NCBI GenBank assembly: GCA_026413755.1
Contig: JAOAKH010000002.1
Location: forward strand, 1-64,000
DNA: 64,000 bases
Origin: Acidilobaceae archaeon
GTDB taxonomy: Archaea > Thermoproteota > Thermoprotei_A > Sulfolobales > Acidilobaceae
Reading direction: 5' to 3'
The notes under the pieces are model-generated. The model saw nothing but the letters and a program-made list of their open reading frames with translations, searched no databases and was not told the origin of the DNA. Positions 32,399 to 40,799 of the stretch are shown here, in pieces. A program made the position numbers and the translations under genes. The stretch's first letter is position 1; the number at the start of each line of letters is the position of its first letter.

Positions 32399-33508
32399 GT
32401 GGGAAGGAAGGTGGTGCAAGACCTCACTGCCTGGATACAGGCAATAGGCCAGTTGCTGTTCATACTTTTCCTAGTGGCCCTCTTCCTGGGGCTAAACCAG
32501 CGCATACAGCTCTACATATGGACCAGGGACATAAGGGGCAAGCTGGTTCTCTTAGAGGACATGGCAAACGAGGCGAGGGGGAAGACTCTGGACTTCCTCG
32601 TGAAGAACGGCGCAAAGAACCCGGAGACCACCCTTAACAGGATCACGGAGTTCTTTGTGATCCAGCCTGTGTCCATAGAGCCTACTGACATAATTAGGAG
32701 GCTGGACCTGCTGGTTAACCTGAGGAACAGGAGATTCAGGGACGAGTTCCTGAGGGCAATGCCGGAGAGCAGCGAGGTAGCGAGGAGCAAGGCAGAGGTG
32801 CTTGCAGAAATCACAGCTGCCCTCACGTTCATTTTCAAGGCAGTGAGGCACTACCTGCTCCTGGGAGAGAAGACCAGGAACTGGGTGCTGATCATGCAGC
32901 TACAACTCCTCATGCCGGAGCTGCTCAAGCTTGCAGACACTTACAGGAAGGCCCTTAACGATTTCCTGAAGGGCTACCCCATCGGCGACTCCGCAGGCCC
33001 CCTCGCTGCCGTGAAGCTGGCCAACTACTCCGCACAGTGGAAGGAAATAGAGTGGGAGACAGTGAGCGCAGAGGTGGACATAGAGGGGAGAAGGGTCATC
33101 CTCGTGAAGGCAAAGGGCCCCCTGCCTACAGTGGGGAAGCCTGGGACAGCGGTGGAGAAGCTTGTGAAGGAGATGGGCGAGAGGCCCAGCCTGCTGCTCA
33201 CGATAGACGCGGCCCTAAAGCTGGAGGGTGAGGAGAGCGGGAGCATAGCAGAGGGAGTGGGAGCCGCCATAGGGGACATAGGGCCTGAGAAAATAAGGTT
33301 CGAGAGGGTGGCAGCAGAGTACGGCATTCCTCTCAGGGCGCTCGTCATAAAAATGTCGCTTGAGGAGGCAATACAAGCCATGAACAAGAAGATATATGAC
33401 GGCGTAGAGAGGGCTGTGCAGAGGGCTAAGGAGATAATAGTTTCTGAGACTAAGCCTGGAGACACAGTTATAGTGGCTGGCATAGGGAACACGAGCGGGG
33501 TGGTCTAG
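32399..33508 (+). CDS. DUF1512 archaeal membrane-associated protein
   Basis: A 369-residue protein with one N-terminal membrane segment (about 12-34) and a large cytoplasmic part that I recognise as the archaeal DUF1512 family (family name from memory). Notable conserved-looking blocks are NAAN-free helical regions at 50-200, VKAKGPLPTVGKPGTAVEKL near 238-257 and PGDTVIVAGIGNTSGV at the C-terminus. Function is unknown. It is followed after two bases by a small membrane protein gene, suggesting a complex. Confidence 0.75.
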   Translation: MGRKVVQDLTAWIQAIGQLLFILFLVALFLGLNQRIQLYIWTRDIRGKLVLLEDMANEARGKTLDFLVKNGAKNPETTLNRITEFFVIQPVSIEPTDIIRRLDLLVNLRNRRFRDEFLRAMPESSEVARSKAEVLAEITAALTFIFKAVRHYLLLGEKTRNWVLIMQLQLLMPELLKLADTYRKALNDFLKGYPIGDSAGPLAAVKLANYSAQWKEIEWETVSAEVDIEGRRVILVKAKGPLPTVGKPGTAVEKLVKEMGERPSLLLTIDAALKLEGEESGSIAEGVGAAIGDIGPEKIRFERVAAEYGIPLRALVIKMSLEEAIQAMNKKIYDGVERAVQRAKEIIVSETKPGDTVIVAGIGNTSGVV

Positions 33509-33510
33509 CC

Positions 33511-33792
33511 TTGGTCAACAACGTCATGGAGTGGCTGCAGCCTCTCCTTGTACTCCTCATCTTGGGGGCGCTGTTCTTTCTGCTCCTCAGGCAGACCCTC
33601 GAGCTGTCGAGGGTACGAGGGGTCAGGGCCGTGGCCGGATACACCCTTGAGGCTTGCGGCGACAGGGTGGAGAGGAGGGAGTTCAGGGAGGGCGATTACG
33701 TAGGACTAGTGACAGGGAGCTGTGAGGGAGGGCCCAAGAGGATCATAGGGATATTCGTCGAGGAGGTCGGGGAGCAGCAGCGGAGGGCTTAA
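33511..33792 (+). CDS. Small membrane protein linked to DUF1512
   Basis: A 93-residue product with one N-terminal membrane segment (LLVLLILGALFFLLL, about 12-26) and a compact beta-type soluble domain with two cysteines (EACGDRVE and GSCEGGPK). It starts at TTG two bases after the DUF1512 stop; an ATG at 33526 is the alternative. Not recognised as a named family. The spacing implies cotranslation with the upstream protein. Confidence 0.65.
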   Translation: MVNNVMEWLQPLLVLLILGALFFLLLRQTLELSRVRGVRAVAGYTLEACGDRVERREFREGDYVGLVTGSCEGGPKRIIGIFVEEVGEQQRRA

Positions 33793-33831
33793 AGCTCTCC
33801 CTGGCTTCCCCCACATTGTAGGTGAGATGGG

Positions 33832-35517
33832 CTGAGGTATATAGTTACCGCCGCGTGGCCTTACGTTAACTATATACCGCACCTTGGCACCGTGATCCAC
33901 ATAGTAAGCGCCGACATATACGCAAGGTACCTGAGGCTCAGGGGCCACGAGGTGATTTACGTCACAGGCAGCGACGAGCACGGGACGCCCATAGAGCTAG
34001 AGGCTCGGAGGAAGGGCGTGGAGCCGAAGGAGCTCACGACGGCTGTACACAAGAGGGACGTGGAGCTCTTCTCTGCCCTTGGCGTGGAGTTCAGCCTCTA
34101 CTCCCGCACGGAGAGCGAGGTGCACAAGGAGTTCGTGAAGGCCTTCATGAAGAGGCTCATGGAAAGGGGGTTCATCTTCGAGCAGGACGAGGTGCTGCCC
34201 TACTGCGAGAAGGACAAGATGTTCCTTCCGGACCGTTTTGTGGAGGGAAGGTGCCCGCACTGCGGCTACGAGAGGGCGAGGGGGGACCAGTGCGACAGGT
34301 GTGGCAAGCTCCTCCACCCCTCTGAGCTCATAGAGCCCCGCTGTGCTCTCTGCGGCTCGAAGCCCGTCTTCAGATTAACGAGACACTGGTACATCGACCT
34401 CAACAAAGTGAGGGAGGAGCTGCTGAAGTGGTTGGAGAGCAACGCGGAGCTCCAGGAGAACGTGAGGGAGTACAGCCTTAACTGGGTAGCCCAGGGCCTA
34501 AAGCCCAGGAGCGTCACGAGGGACACGCCCTGGGGCATAGAGGCTCCCTTCGAAGGGGCGAAGGGGAAGACCATTTACGTTTGGTTCGATGCCCTCTTGG
34601 GCTACATAAGTGCGACCATAGAGTATCTGCGCTCTCAGGGGAGGGAGGAGGAGTGGAAGAGCTGGTGGATGGGAGGCGCTAGGACCCTCTACTTCATAGG
34701 CAAGGACAACATCCCATTCCACTCCATCATCTTCCCTGCCATGTTGCTAGCGAGCGGGGAACCCTACTCGCTCCCTTGGCGGATAAGCGCCACGGAGTAC
34801 CTGCTATACGAGGGGAGCCACTTCAGCAAGAGCAGGAGGGTGGGCATATGGGTGGACGAAGCGCTAGAGATAGCCCCCGGGGAATATTGGAGGTGGGTCA
34901 TAGCGAGGCTTAGGCCCGAAGGAGGGGACCAGAACTTCACCTGGAGCGAGTTTTACAGAATAGTTAACTCTGAGCTGAACGACGACATAGGGAACTACGT
35001 GAACAGGACGCTTAGCCTCATAGTCAGGGGAGGAGGCGTGGTGGTGAGGCCTGGGGAGGAGGTGGTCGAGGAGGCTAAGGCCATAGCGGAGAGGGCGGTA
35101 AAGGAGTTCGACAACATAAGGCTGAAGGCGGCAACAGAGCAGGTGCTAGAGCTGGCGAGGCTGGGGAACAAATACCTTAACGAGAGAGAGCCATGGCACT
35201 TGCTGAAGAGCAACAGGGAGGAGGCAATGAGGGTGCTGTGGAGCGCAGCAAGCTTGGCAAAGATGATATCCCACCTGCTAGCGCCCGTCATGCCCAACGC
35301 TGCAGGAAAGCTCTGGTCTATGCTAGGCCTTGAGGGAGACGTCAACAAGGCCATTTGGGACGAGGAGCTCTTCCGCTTCCCCGCGCAGTACAAGGTTAGC
35401 AGGGTAGAGCCCCTCTTCTCAAAGCTGCCCCCCGACTTCCTCGAGCGGCTGGACGAGATCATAGAGGAGGCGAGGAAGAGGGCTATGGAGAAGAGGCCGC
35501 CCCTCGCGAGGGACTAG
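33832..35517 (+). CDS. metG: Methionyl-tRNA synthetase with apparent CTG start
   Basis: Class I MetRS. The reading frame includes RYIVTAAWPYVNYIPHLGT, whose HLGT is the HIGH motif, only if translation starts upstream of the GTG at 33892. Between that motif and an in-frame TGA at 33823-33825 there is no ATG, GTG or TTG; the only near-cognate start is CTG at 33832. Two zinc knuckles (CPHCGYERARGDQCDRCG, then PRCALCG) and the KMSKS equivalent FSKSRRVG are present. A TATA box at about 33787-33795 predicts transcription near 33816. There is no C-terminal tRNA-binding domain. A one-base sequencing loss before AGG would instead restore an ATG at 33827. Confidence 0.9.
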   Translation: MRYIVTAAWPYVNYIPHLGTVIHIVSADIYARYLRLRGHEVIYVTGSDEHGTPIELEARRKGVEPKELTTAVHKRDVELFSALGVEFSLYSRTESEVHKEFVKAFMKRLMERGFIFEQDEVLPYCEKDKMFLPDRFVEGRCPHCGYERARGDQCDRCGKLLHPSELIEPRCALCGSKPVFRLTRHWYIDLNKVREELLKWLESNAELQENVREYSLNWVAQGLKPRSVTRDTPWGIEAPFEGAKGKTIYVWFDALLGYISATIEYLRSQGREEEWKSWWMGGARTLYFIGKDNIPFHSIIFPAMLLASGEPYSLPWRISATEYLLYEGSHFSKSRRVGIWVDEALEIAPGEYWRWVIARLRPEGGDQNFTWSEFYRIVNSELNDDIGNYVNRTLSLIVRGGGVVVRPGEEVVEEAKAIAERAVKEFDNIRLKAATEQVLELARLGNKYLNEREPWHLLKSNREEAMRVLWSAASLAKMISHLLAPVMPNAAGKLWSMLGLEGDVNKAIWDEELFRFPAQYKVSRVEPLFSKLPPDFLERLDEIIEEARKRAMEKRPPLARD

Positions 35518-35725
35518 CGTTGAGAGCTGTGAGAGGATTCATGATAATCTCGGGCGTACTGTACGTTTTAAAAGCGGTGCTACCGATCTTTTCTTTCTCC
35601 TTTCTGCGTTCATACTCGCGCCGATGATTAAGAACGTTGCTCCTCGCAGCCCTCCTCCTCGAGCTCCGCCGAACTTACCGAGCGGCTTATACCTGCCGGA
35701 ACTCCTCTTCCGCGGTGAGGCGTAG
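35518..35725. other. Intergenic region metG / thioredoxin-like gene
   Basis: About 208 bp without a convincing gene. It holds a TATA-like GTTTTAAAAGC near 35568-35578, a T-rich run (TCTTTTCTTTCTCC) that could end metG transcription, and CTTATACC near 35687-35695 as the probable TATA box of the downstream gene. A 33-codon ORF from 35630 is proline-rich and not credible. Confidence 0.45.
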
Positions 35726-36160
35726 TTGGGCTACTCCATGCCAGGGCCGGGGAGCCCTCACGGCATATACAGGTACAATAAAGAAAGCAAGAGATGGGAG
35801 ATCTTGAGAAGGGAGGGGGAGCCTTTCAGGCTAGGGGAGCTGGGAGACGGAATATACGTTGTGTACTTCGATAACCTTTACTGCCCTGCCTGTAGGGTTC
35901 AGGACCACCACTTCTACAAGCTCTTCGTGCGCTACGGCAACGCTGCAGATATTCACTTCGTAGTCGTGGTCTGCAACTGGTTTGCGGGGAACTGTGACTC
36001 CAAAGCGGCGTCGGGAAGCTTTGAGGAGTTCGAGGTGAGCAGCAGCCCCACAATTATAGTTGCTAAGGTTAACGGCAAGGAGGTGAAGGAGGAGAGGCTC
36101 GAGGGCGTGAGGACAGACTCTGTGATCGAGTACTATATCAAGAACTTCCGCTCCACCTAA
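35726..36160 (+). CDS. Thioredoxin-fold protein with CPAC motif
   Basis: A 144-residue thioredoxin-like protein. The redox motif CPAC is at 53-56 in DNLYCPACRVQD, and the cis-proline region is VSSSPTIIVAKVNG near 106-119. An unusual stretch of four valines and VCNWFAGNC precedes it, adding two more cysteines. The first 30 residues are not part of the fold. It uses a TTG start at the predicted transcription start. It is probably a disulfide reductase or oxidase of the cytosol; partners are unknown. Confidence 0.83.
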   Translation: MGYSMPGPGSPHGIYRYNKESKRWEILRREGEPFRLGELGDGIYVVYFDNLYCPACRVQDHHFYKLFVRYGNAADIHFVVVVCNWFAGNCDSKAASGSFEEFEVSSSPTIIVAKVNGKEVKEERLEGVRTDSVIEYYIKNFRST

Positions 36161-36319
36161 AGTAGAATAGCTGAGCTCTCTTGTCATTCCGCGCTGTGCT
36201 CCCTAGGGTTTTGGCCTTTGGTCGTTCATGGGGCGACGAGCCTGCCGCGCCTGCTGAGCAGCGGGCAATATATGTTAAAAGAGCAGCGAAGGAGAAAGAC
36301 CTTCATAAGCGCCGCGAAG
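36161..36319. other. Intergenic region between convergent genes
   Basis: About 159 bp. It includes the GC-rich palindromic core CTGCTGAGCAG (36248-36258) and TATA-like ATATATGTTAAAAG after it, but no ORF or RNA gene I can defend. A minus-strand U-rich stretch (TCTTTCTCCTT) may terminate proC transcription. Confidence 0.4.
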
Positions 36320-37144
36320 CTATCCCAGGACGCCCTTCAGCTCCTCCATTAACGTCAACCCTATTTTCCTTGACTTATGCGTGGAGGCCTCTATAGCCTC
36401 TATGAGGGCAGCAGGCACTCCTCTCGCCTCCAAGATCCTCAGCCCCTCTACGGTGACGCCTGCCGGCGTAGTAACCTCGTCCCTTAGTTGCTGTGGGTGA
36501 ATGGGCCTCTGTAGTAGGTGCTCAGCAGTAGACCTCATGACGTCCAGCACTGCCCTCACTGCCAGCTCCCTTGGTATCCCCACGTAAACGCCGCCGAGCG
36601 CAATGTAGTCGACTATAAGTGCTAGGAAGGCCGGCATGCTGCCCACAAGCGCAGTCCAAGCGTCCATCCACTCCTCTTCTATCCAGAAGAGGCTGCCTAG
36701 GCAGCTCATGACTTCCTCCACAGTCCTGCTCCACTCGTGCTCTCTCCTTCCCGCTAGGGCAGTGGTGCTCCTCCCTATCTCTGCGTTTATGTTAGGCATT
36801 GCCCGATAGGCCGGGGAGACACGCAGGGAGCCCTCCAGGACCCTTGTGCTCACTCCTGCTACAACAGAAACTGTGGGGGACTTCAGGAGCCCCCTTATCT
36901 CAGAAACGAGTGCAGGCAGCTGGCGGGGCTTAACGCTTATGACCACCAGCTCTGCCCTCTGCACGGCAAACGCGTTGTCCCTCGTTGCAAGCGCACCTAG
37001 CCTAGAGGCCCTCTCTAGAGTCGCCTGACTCCTGCCGGTAGCTATGACTTCGTGGCCGCAGGAGATGAAGGAGCGGACCATGGATGACCCTATCTTGCCA
37101 GCCCCCAGGACCGCTATCCTCATGGAGCCGGCAATAGAGGCCAC
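36320..37144 (-). CDS. proC: Pyrroline-5-carboxylate reductase
   Basis: Last enzyme of proline synthesis, 274 residues. The Rossmann motif VLGAGKIGSSM is at about 12-22, VISVKPRQ near 68-75, the substrate-binding AYRAMPNINAEIG near 111-123, and TTPAGVTVEGLRILE near 235-249 matches the ProC signature. The GTG at 37144 coincides with transcription predicted from CTTATAAGG near 37172; an ATG seven codons on (37123) begins the conserved part. Confidence 0.93.
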   Translation of the reverse strand: MASIAGSMRIAVLGAGKIGSSMVRSFISCGHEVIATGRSQATLERASRLGALATRDNAFAVQRAELVVISVKPRQLPALVSEIRGLLKSPTVSVVAGVSTRVLEGSLRVSPAYRAMPNINAEIGRSTTALAGRREHEWSRTVEEVMSCLGSLFWIEEEWMDAWTALVGSMPAFLALIVDYIALGGVYVGIPRELAVRAVLDVMRSTAEHLLQRPIHPQQLRDEVTTPAGVTVEGLRILEARGVPAALIEAIEASTHKSRKIGLTLMEELKGVLG

Positions 37145-37175
37145 CGCGATAGAGCTGCAGCCGCCCCTTATAAGT

Positions 37176-37889
37176 CTAGAGGGAGCAGGGGCTTACCGGC
37201 ACCTCGCCGGCAAAAAAGAATGAGAGGTGGCAGGAAGGGTCGCAGGCCTCCTCTATCCTTACTTTGAAGGCCTTGTACTCTATAAGCTCCCTATAAGCGC
37301 AGAGCCTTGAAGAGAAGTCCCTGTCCACAGAGTAGAAGGGTCTGAGCTCCATCCCATCGCCCCTCATGATGACGAAGGCCAGTATGACCTTGAAGCCCTG
37401 CCTGGCCAGGAAGACCATGTCGTCGAGCTGTCTCGAGGCCCTCTCGCTCCTGGCGTTAGGGAAGAGCGCTACCTTTCTCTCGTCCACGTAGTTAACGCCC
37501 TTCACCTCCACTATGGCAGGCCTCTCGCCCGGGTACAGCAAGAGGAAGTCTGCCCTATAGTTGACCCCAGCCCCCCTCACCAGCTTCTCCTTCGCCAACT
37601 CCCCCCTGAGGCCTCCTAGCCCCCTCCTGGCTATCTCTACGAACAGCACGTTGGGCAGCCTCGAGTCCACGCCTACTACCTCTCCTAGCCTCACCGCTAT
37701 CACGTCGCACTGCGTGGACCTCCCTATGCTTGCCGTCCTCCTCACGTAGACCTTCGTGCCGCTCCTCACCGACTGCATGAGGCTCCCGGTATCGTGGACA
37801 TGACAGTCCGCCTCTCCCTCCAGCTTCACCTTTGCCACGAAGCGGTTCCTCAGCGAGAGGAAGACCCCCTCCTCCACCCTAAGCCTCAT
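37176..37889 (-). CDS. sfsA: SfsA-family DNA-binding/nuclease-like protein
   Basis: The SfsA family has an OB-like N-terminal half and a PD-(D/E)XK nuclease-like C-terminal half; its role in archaea is unknown. Motifs present are NRFVAKVKLEG near 15-25, HVHDTGSL (usual CHxPN/TGR region), YRADFLL, the nuclease-like AIVEVKGV, and FPNARSERA with a conserved DxxT-like stretch nearby. The C-terminus has extra cysteines. The ATG at 37889 fits a TATA box that predicts transcription at about 37891; a GTG three codons upstream would precede that point. Confidence 0.85.
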   Translation of the reverse strand: MRLRVEEGVFLSLRNRFVAKVKLEGEADCHVHDTGSLMQSVRSGTKVYVRRTASIGRSTQCDVIAVRLGEVVGVDSRLPNVLFVEIARRGLGGLRGELAKEKLVRGAGVNYRADFLLLYPGERPAIVEVKGVNYVDERKVALFPNARSERASRQLDDMVFLARQGFKVILAFVIMRGDGMELRPFYSVDRDFSSRLCAYRELIEYKAFKVRIEEACDPSCHLSFFFAGEVPVSPCSL

Positions 37890-37912
37890 GAGCTCCACGA
37901 CAGTTCCGCAGA

Positions 37913-37921
37913 AGTTATAGG
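37913..37921. promoter_or_regulatory. TATA box shared by sfsA and tRNA-Lys
   Basis: AGTTATAGG has its centre near 37917. Twenty-six bases to the right is 37943, exactly the first base of the mature tRNA; 26 to the left is 37891, beside the sfsA ATG. This is the cleanest example of a two-way TATA box in the window. Confidence 0.6.
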
Positions 37922-37942
37922 CTCAGGGAGAGCTAATGAAGT

Positions 37943-38020
<78 letters not shown>

Positions 38021-38075
38021 GGCCCTCAGGGCTCCTACATATTTCCTCTGTGCCCTCTCTCATAACGGGACCTGA

Positions 38076-38813
38076 ATGGAGGAGCTGCTGGGCAAGAAGC
38101 TAAAGTTCGCCGGCCCAAGGCCCGTGCTGTACATGCCTTCCGAGGACTCGCTCATAGTAGCGGACATTCACTTCGGCTACGAGGAGGCCCTCGCGGCGCA
38201 GGGGGTCTTCGTTTACGGCAGCCAGTTCAGGAAGGTGATCTCTGCGGTGAGGGAAGCTAGGGCCACCACCGGGGCGAGGAGGCTCATAATAGTGGGGGAC
38301 CTGAAGCACGTCTTCGAGAGGCTCACGAGGCAGGAAAGGAGAGAGGTTAGGGACTTCCTGCTTAGCTTGGCAGAAATGGGGCTGAAGGAGGTTATCCTCG
38401 TGAGGGGGAACCACGACAACTACGTCGCCCCTCTTCTGAGGGAGCACGGCGTCGTAGTAGTAGAGGAGGTGATGGAGCTGGGCGAGTTTTCCCTTACTCA
38501 TGGGCACTTGGAGGCGGAGCTGAGGGGGGAATACGTGATAATGGGCCACGAGCACCCGGCAATACAGATAGAGACGGGAGGTTACCGCGAGAAGTTCAAG
38601 GCCCTCCTCCTCATGCCCACGGAGGGAGGGAAGGTCCTCGTGATCCTGCCCGCCCTAGGGGAGTACCTTGGAAACGTGGTCAGCCTGGAAAGGGAGGCTT
38701 ACCTATCGCCTATCATAAGGAAGGAGGGGATCCCGGCAAGGGCCGTTCCTGTGCTCGTAGACCAGAGGCTAGGAGTCCACAGCCTAGTGGAGCTAAAGGA
38801 ACTATATTCATAA
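38076..38813 (+). CDS. Calcineurin-like metallophosphoesterase (COG1407 type)
   Basis: A 245-residue metallophosphoesterase. The five metal motifs appear in order: VADIHFGYE near 28-36, GDLKH near 72-76, RGNHDN near 110-115, THGH near 148-151 and GHEHPA near 164-169. The layout matches the COG1407 group, which in bacteria accompanies Lhr helicases and DNA ligases in repair clusters; here Lhr is 12 kb away. A TATA-like ACATATTT near 38036-38043 follows the tRNA gene. The substrate is unknown. Confidence 0.9.
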   Translation: MEELLGKKLKFAGPRPVLYMPSEDSLIVADIHFGYEEALAAQGVFVYGSQFRKVISAVREARATTGARRLIIVGDLKHVFERLTRQERREVRDFLLSLAEMGLKEVILVRGNHDNYVAPLLREHGVVVVEEVMELGEFSLTHGHLEAELRGEYVIMGHEHPAIQIETGGYREKFKALLLMPTEGGKVLVILPALGEYLGNVVSLEREAYLSPIIRKEGIPARAVPVLVDQRLGVHSLVELKELYS

Positions 38814-38818
38814 AAAAA

Positions 38819-39394
38819 CTAGAGCGGAAACTCCTCTTCTGACTCTATAGCACATCCCTGGGCCTTGAGCGTGGCATATATCTCCTCCACGGTGGCATAG
38901 ACCTCCTCCTCCCTCTTGGCGCCCGTTATGACCATCTTCCCGCTGCTGAAAATGAGCAGCACCACCCCTGGCTTCCCCATCCTGTATATGAGCCCGGGGA
39001 ACTGCTCAGGCTCGTATATGCTGTTTGGGAGGACCGCTGCTGCTCTCTCTAGGTCCACCATCATGCCTATGTTAGCTGATGCAACTATGTTCTGTACCTG
39101 TATCTGCGGCTTCCCATATATGGGTATCCCCTTGTTCATCATGTTTTTGAGTATCTTCTTCACAGCGAAGACGAGCTGCTGGATGCTCTTTGCTCCCGTC
39201 ACCACCATCTTCCCGGACTTGAATATTAGCGCCGTGACCTTGGGCTGATCCAGCCTGTATACGAGCCCCGGGAACTGGTCTGGGTTGTAGTCCACTTCCG
39301 GCATTCTGGACTCTATAAGCGTGAGGTCTAAGGGGTGCTCGAGAGTGACGGTAGCCACAATGTTCTCCACTTGAACTTCGGGCCTTCTCCCCAC
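38819..39394 (-). CDS. tbp: TATA-box-binding protein
   Basis: The general transcription factor that recognises archaeal promoters. The 191 residues form the two imperfect repeats of the saddle: [13 protein letters not shown] with [12 protein letters not shown], then [13 protein letters not shown] with [12 protein letters not shown]. An acidic tail (ESEEEFPL) follows. The GTG at 39394 is chosen over the upstream GTG because a TTTATAAGG box centred at 39420 predicts transcription exactly there. An inverted repeat lies just upstream. The stop is five bases from the convergent phosphoesterase gene. Confidence 0.96.
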   Translation of the reverse strand: MGRRPEVQVENIVATVTLEHPLDLTLIESRMPEVDYNPDQFPGLVYRLDQPKVTALIFKSGKMVVTGAKSIQQLVFAVKKILKNMMNKGIPIYGKPQIQVQNIVASANIGMMVDLERAAAVLPNSIYEPEQFPGLIYRMGKPGVVLLIFSSGKMVITGAKREEEVYATVEEIYATLKAQGCAIESEEEFPL

Positions 39395-39415
39395 GTCATT
39401 TTTCACTATAAGCAC

Positions 39416-39425
39416 CTTTATAAGG
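39416..39425 (-). promoter_or_regulatory. TATA box of tbp
   Basis: CCTTATAAAG on the minus strand, centred near 39420, gives a predicted start at 39394, the first base of the proposed GTG. It is a near-consensus archaeal box. Confidence 0.6.
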
Positions 39426-39429
39426 AAGG

Positions 39430-39453
39430 CATAGGGGGTATTTAAGCCCTATG
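39430..39453. repeat. Inverted repeat upstream of tbp TATA box
   Basis: CATAGGG and CCCTATG arms of 7 bp flank a 10-bp centre that contains TATTTAAG. The inner edge is only 5 bp from the tbp TATA box, in the region where TFB contacts DNA or where a repressor or activator could bind. Confidence 0.5.
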
Positions 39454-39490
39454 TATAAGATATAGGCTCCATCATATATTTCCTTCTGGG

Positions 39491-39540
39491 ATGAAGAAGC
39501 GGGCAGTCAAGGAGCGGGTGACTGTCCTAGTTCAACCTGA
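39491..39540 (+). ncRNA. Possible C/D-box sRNA or terminator hairpin
   Basis: A C box ATGAAGA (39491-39497) and D box CTGA (39537-39540) are 50 nt apart, as in the candidate near 491, and both are preceded by the same TTCTGGG and followed by CC. The internal C'/D' boxes are not convincing. The same interval contains a 9-bp hairpin GGGCAGTCA/TGACTGTCC (39501-39509/39519-39527) just after the pflX stop on the other strand, which could instead be a terminator. Confidence 0.25.
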
Positions 39541-40749
39541 CCGCCTTATCATAAGCTCCCTCTGCGTCATCTCATAGCCATACTCATGTGCTATCTTTAG
39601 CGCCGCGGCGAACTCCTCCCTCGTGAGCCTCCTCGATATGTCGGGGTACTTCTGAGGATCTTCCACGACCTTGTACTCCGGGCGGTACTGGTCCATGAGG
39701 TTTACCACGGCGTTCGGCACGTTCTCCGCTAGCCACCTTACCACAGGCCTCGTGCAACAATCTATGTGGTTCGGCAGCACTAGGTGCCTCACTATCACGT
39801 CCCCCCTGCCGCCATCATATGCCTCGAGGATGTTCCTTGTAGCCACGGCAAAATAGTTCTTTATCCCCGACAGCCGTCTGGCGCAGGCGTCGTTCCCGTA
39901 CTTCAGGTCAGGGAGCCATATGTCTATGACGTCCTTCAATAGCCTCATAGCCTCAGTGCTCATGTACATATTGCTGTTCCAGAGCTGAGGTATGTTAACG
40001 TCAAGGTACTTCAGGCTCTCGAGGATAAACGGTATGTGCGGCGTAGGCTCTCCTCCTACGTGGTTTATGTTCCTGGCCCCCCATATGGCCAGCTGTCTCT
40101 GTATCTCTGCAAGCCCTCGCGGCGAGAAGACCTCGTAGCTAATGCTCTTCACCTGGCTTATGTCCCAGTTCTGACAAAAGACGCACCTGAAGTTGCAGCC
40201 GCCGTAGAATATGGTGCCGCTCGGGACAAGAGGCGACTCCTCTCCTAGGTGGTGGAAGTAGCTGTAGACAAAGCACTCCCTGCCCACCCTGCAGGCGCCT
40301 ATCTTCTCTTCCCTGTTTACCTTACACCTCCACTCGCACAGCTCGCAGGCCTTTAGCATCCTCTTCGCTATTGCTATCTTCACGTCGAGGTAGTTCGGCT
40401 CCTCCTCGCCCCCAAGATCCTCCCCCCTTTTAGCTCTCTCCCACAGCTCCCCGAAGCGCCGGGAGAGCTCCTCGTGGATGTCCCACAACTCCTTAAGCCT
40501 GAGGGACCCCTCGTAAGGGTCCCTGGAGGCTTTCAGCCTCTTGGCGATTAGATATTTTGCTGGGGCCTCGTTGAAGAGCACAGAGTAGTACCAGGGCAGC
40601 CTCCTGCGGAGCTCCTCGTTCCTAAGAGCCCATAGGGCATCAGGCCTGTAGCGGTAAACCAGGGGTTCAGGTACCGGCTCAAAGGCCACGGCGGCCCCCA
40701 GGAACTTTTGCGCGTTAGGGGCTAAAGGAGTTTTTCGAGGAAAAGACAT
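39532..40749 (-). CDS. PflX-like radical-SAM protein
   Basis: A 405-residue radical SAM enzyme similar to the COG1313 (PflX) group, annotated as pyruvate-formate-lyase-activating-like but of unknown substrate. The 4Fe-4S SAM motif is CNFRCVFC in YGGCNFRCVFCQNW. An N-terminal cysteine cluster (KACELCEWRCKVNR, then GACRVGREC) suggests a second metal site. GGEPTPHIP follows the radical-SAM core. The ATG at 40749 is taken because a TATA-like GGTTTAGCC near 40785 predicts transcription at about 40759; an ATG at 40779 would add ten residues. Confidence 0.87.
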   Translation of the reverse strand: MSFPRKTPLAPNAQKFLGAAVAFEPVPEPLVYRYRPDALWALRNEELRRRLPWYYSVLFNEAPAKYLIAKRLKASRDPYEGSLRLKELWDIHEELSRRFGELWERAKRGEDLGGEEEPNYLDVKIAIAKRMLKACELCEWRCKVNREEKIGACRVGRECFVYSYFHHLGEESPLVPSGTIFYGGCNFRCVFCQNWDISQVKSISYEVFSPRGLAEIQRQLAIWGARNINHVGGEPTPHIPFILESLKYLDVNIPQLWNSNMYMSTEAMRLLKDVIDIWLPDLKYGNDACARRLSGIKNYFAVATRNILEAYDGGRGDVIVRHLVLPNHIDCCTRPVVRWLAENVPNAVVNLMDQYRPEYKVVEDPQKYPDISRRLTREEFAAALKIAHEYGYEMTQRELMIRRSG

Positions 40750-40799
40750 GAGGTAGAATTGTCTGTACAGCATTACCATAGGCTAAACCCTCTCGTCGC

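Noticed and set aside
33892-35517. Accepting the GTG at 33892 as the MetRS start
   Set aside because: This would remove the HIGH motif region encoded in the same frame just upstream.
35630-35731. 33-codon proline-rich ORF upstream of the thioredoxin-like gene
   Set aside because: Too short, low-complexity, and it contains the TATA box of the next gene.
36181-36396. 71-codon ORF in the gap before proC
   Set aside because: It runs into the proC 3' end in antisense, has no recognisable start signals and an atypical composition.
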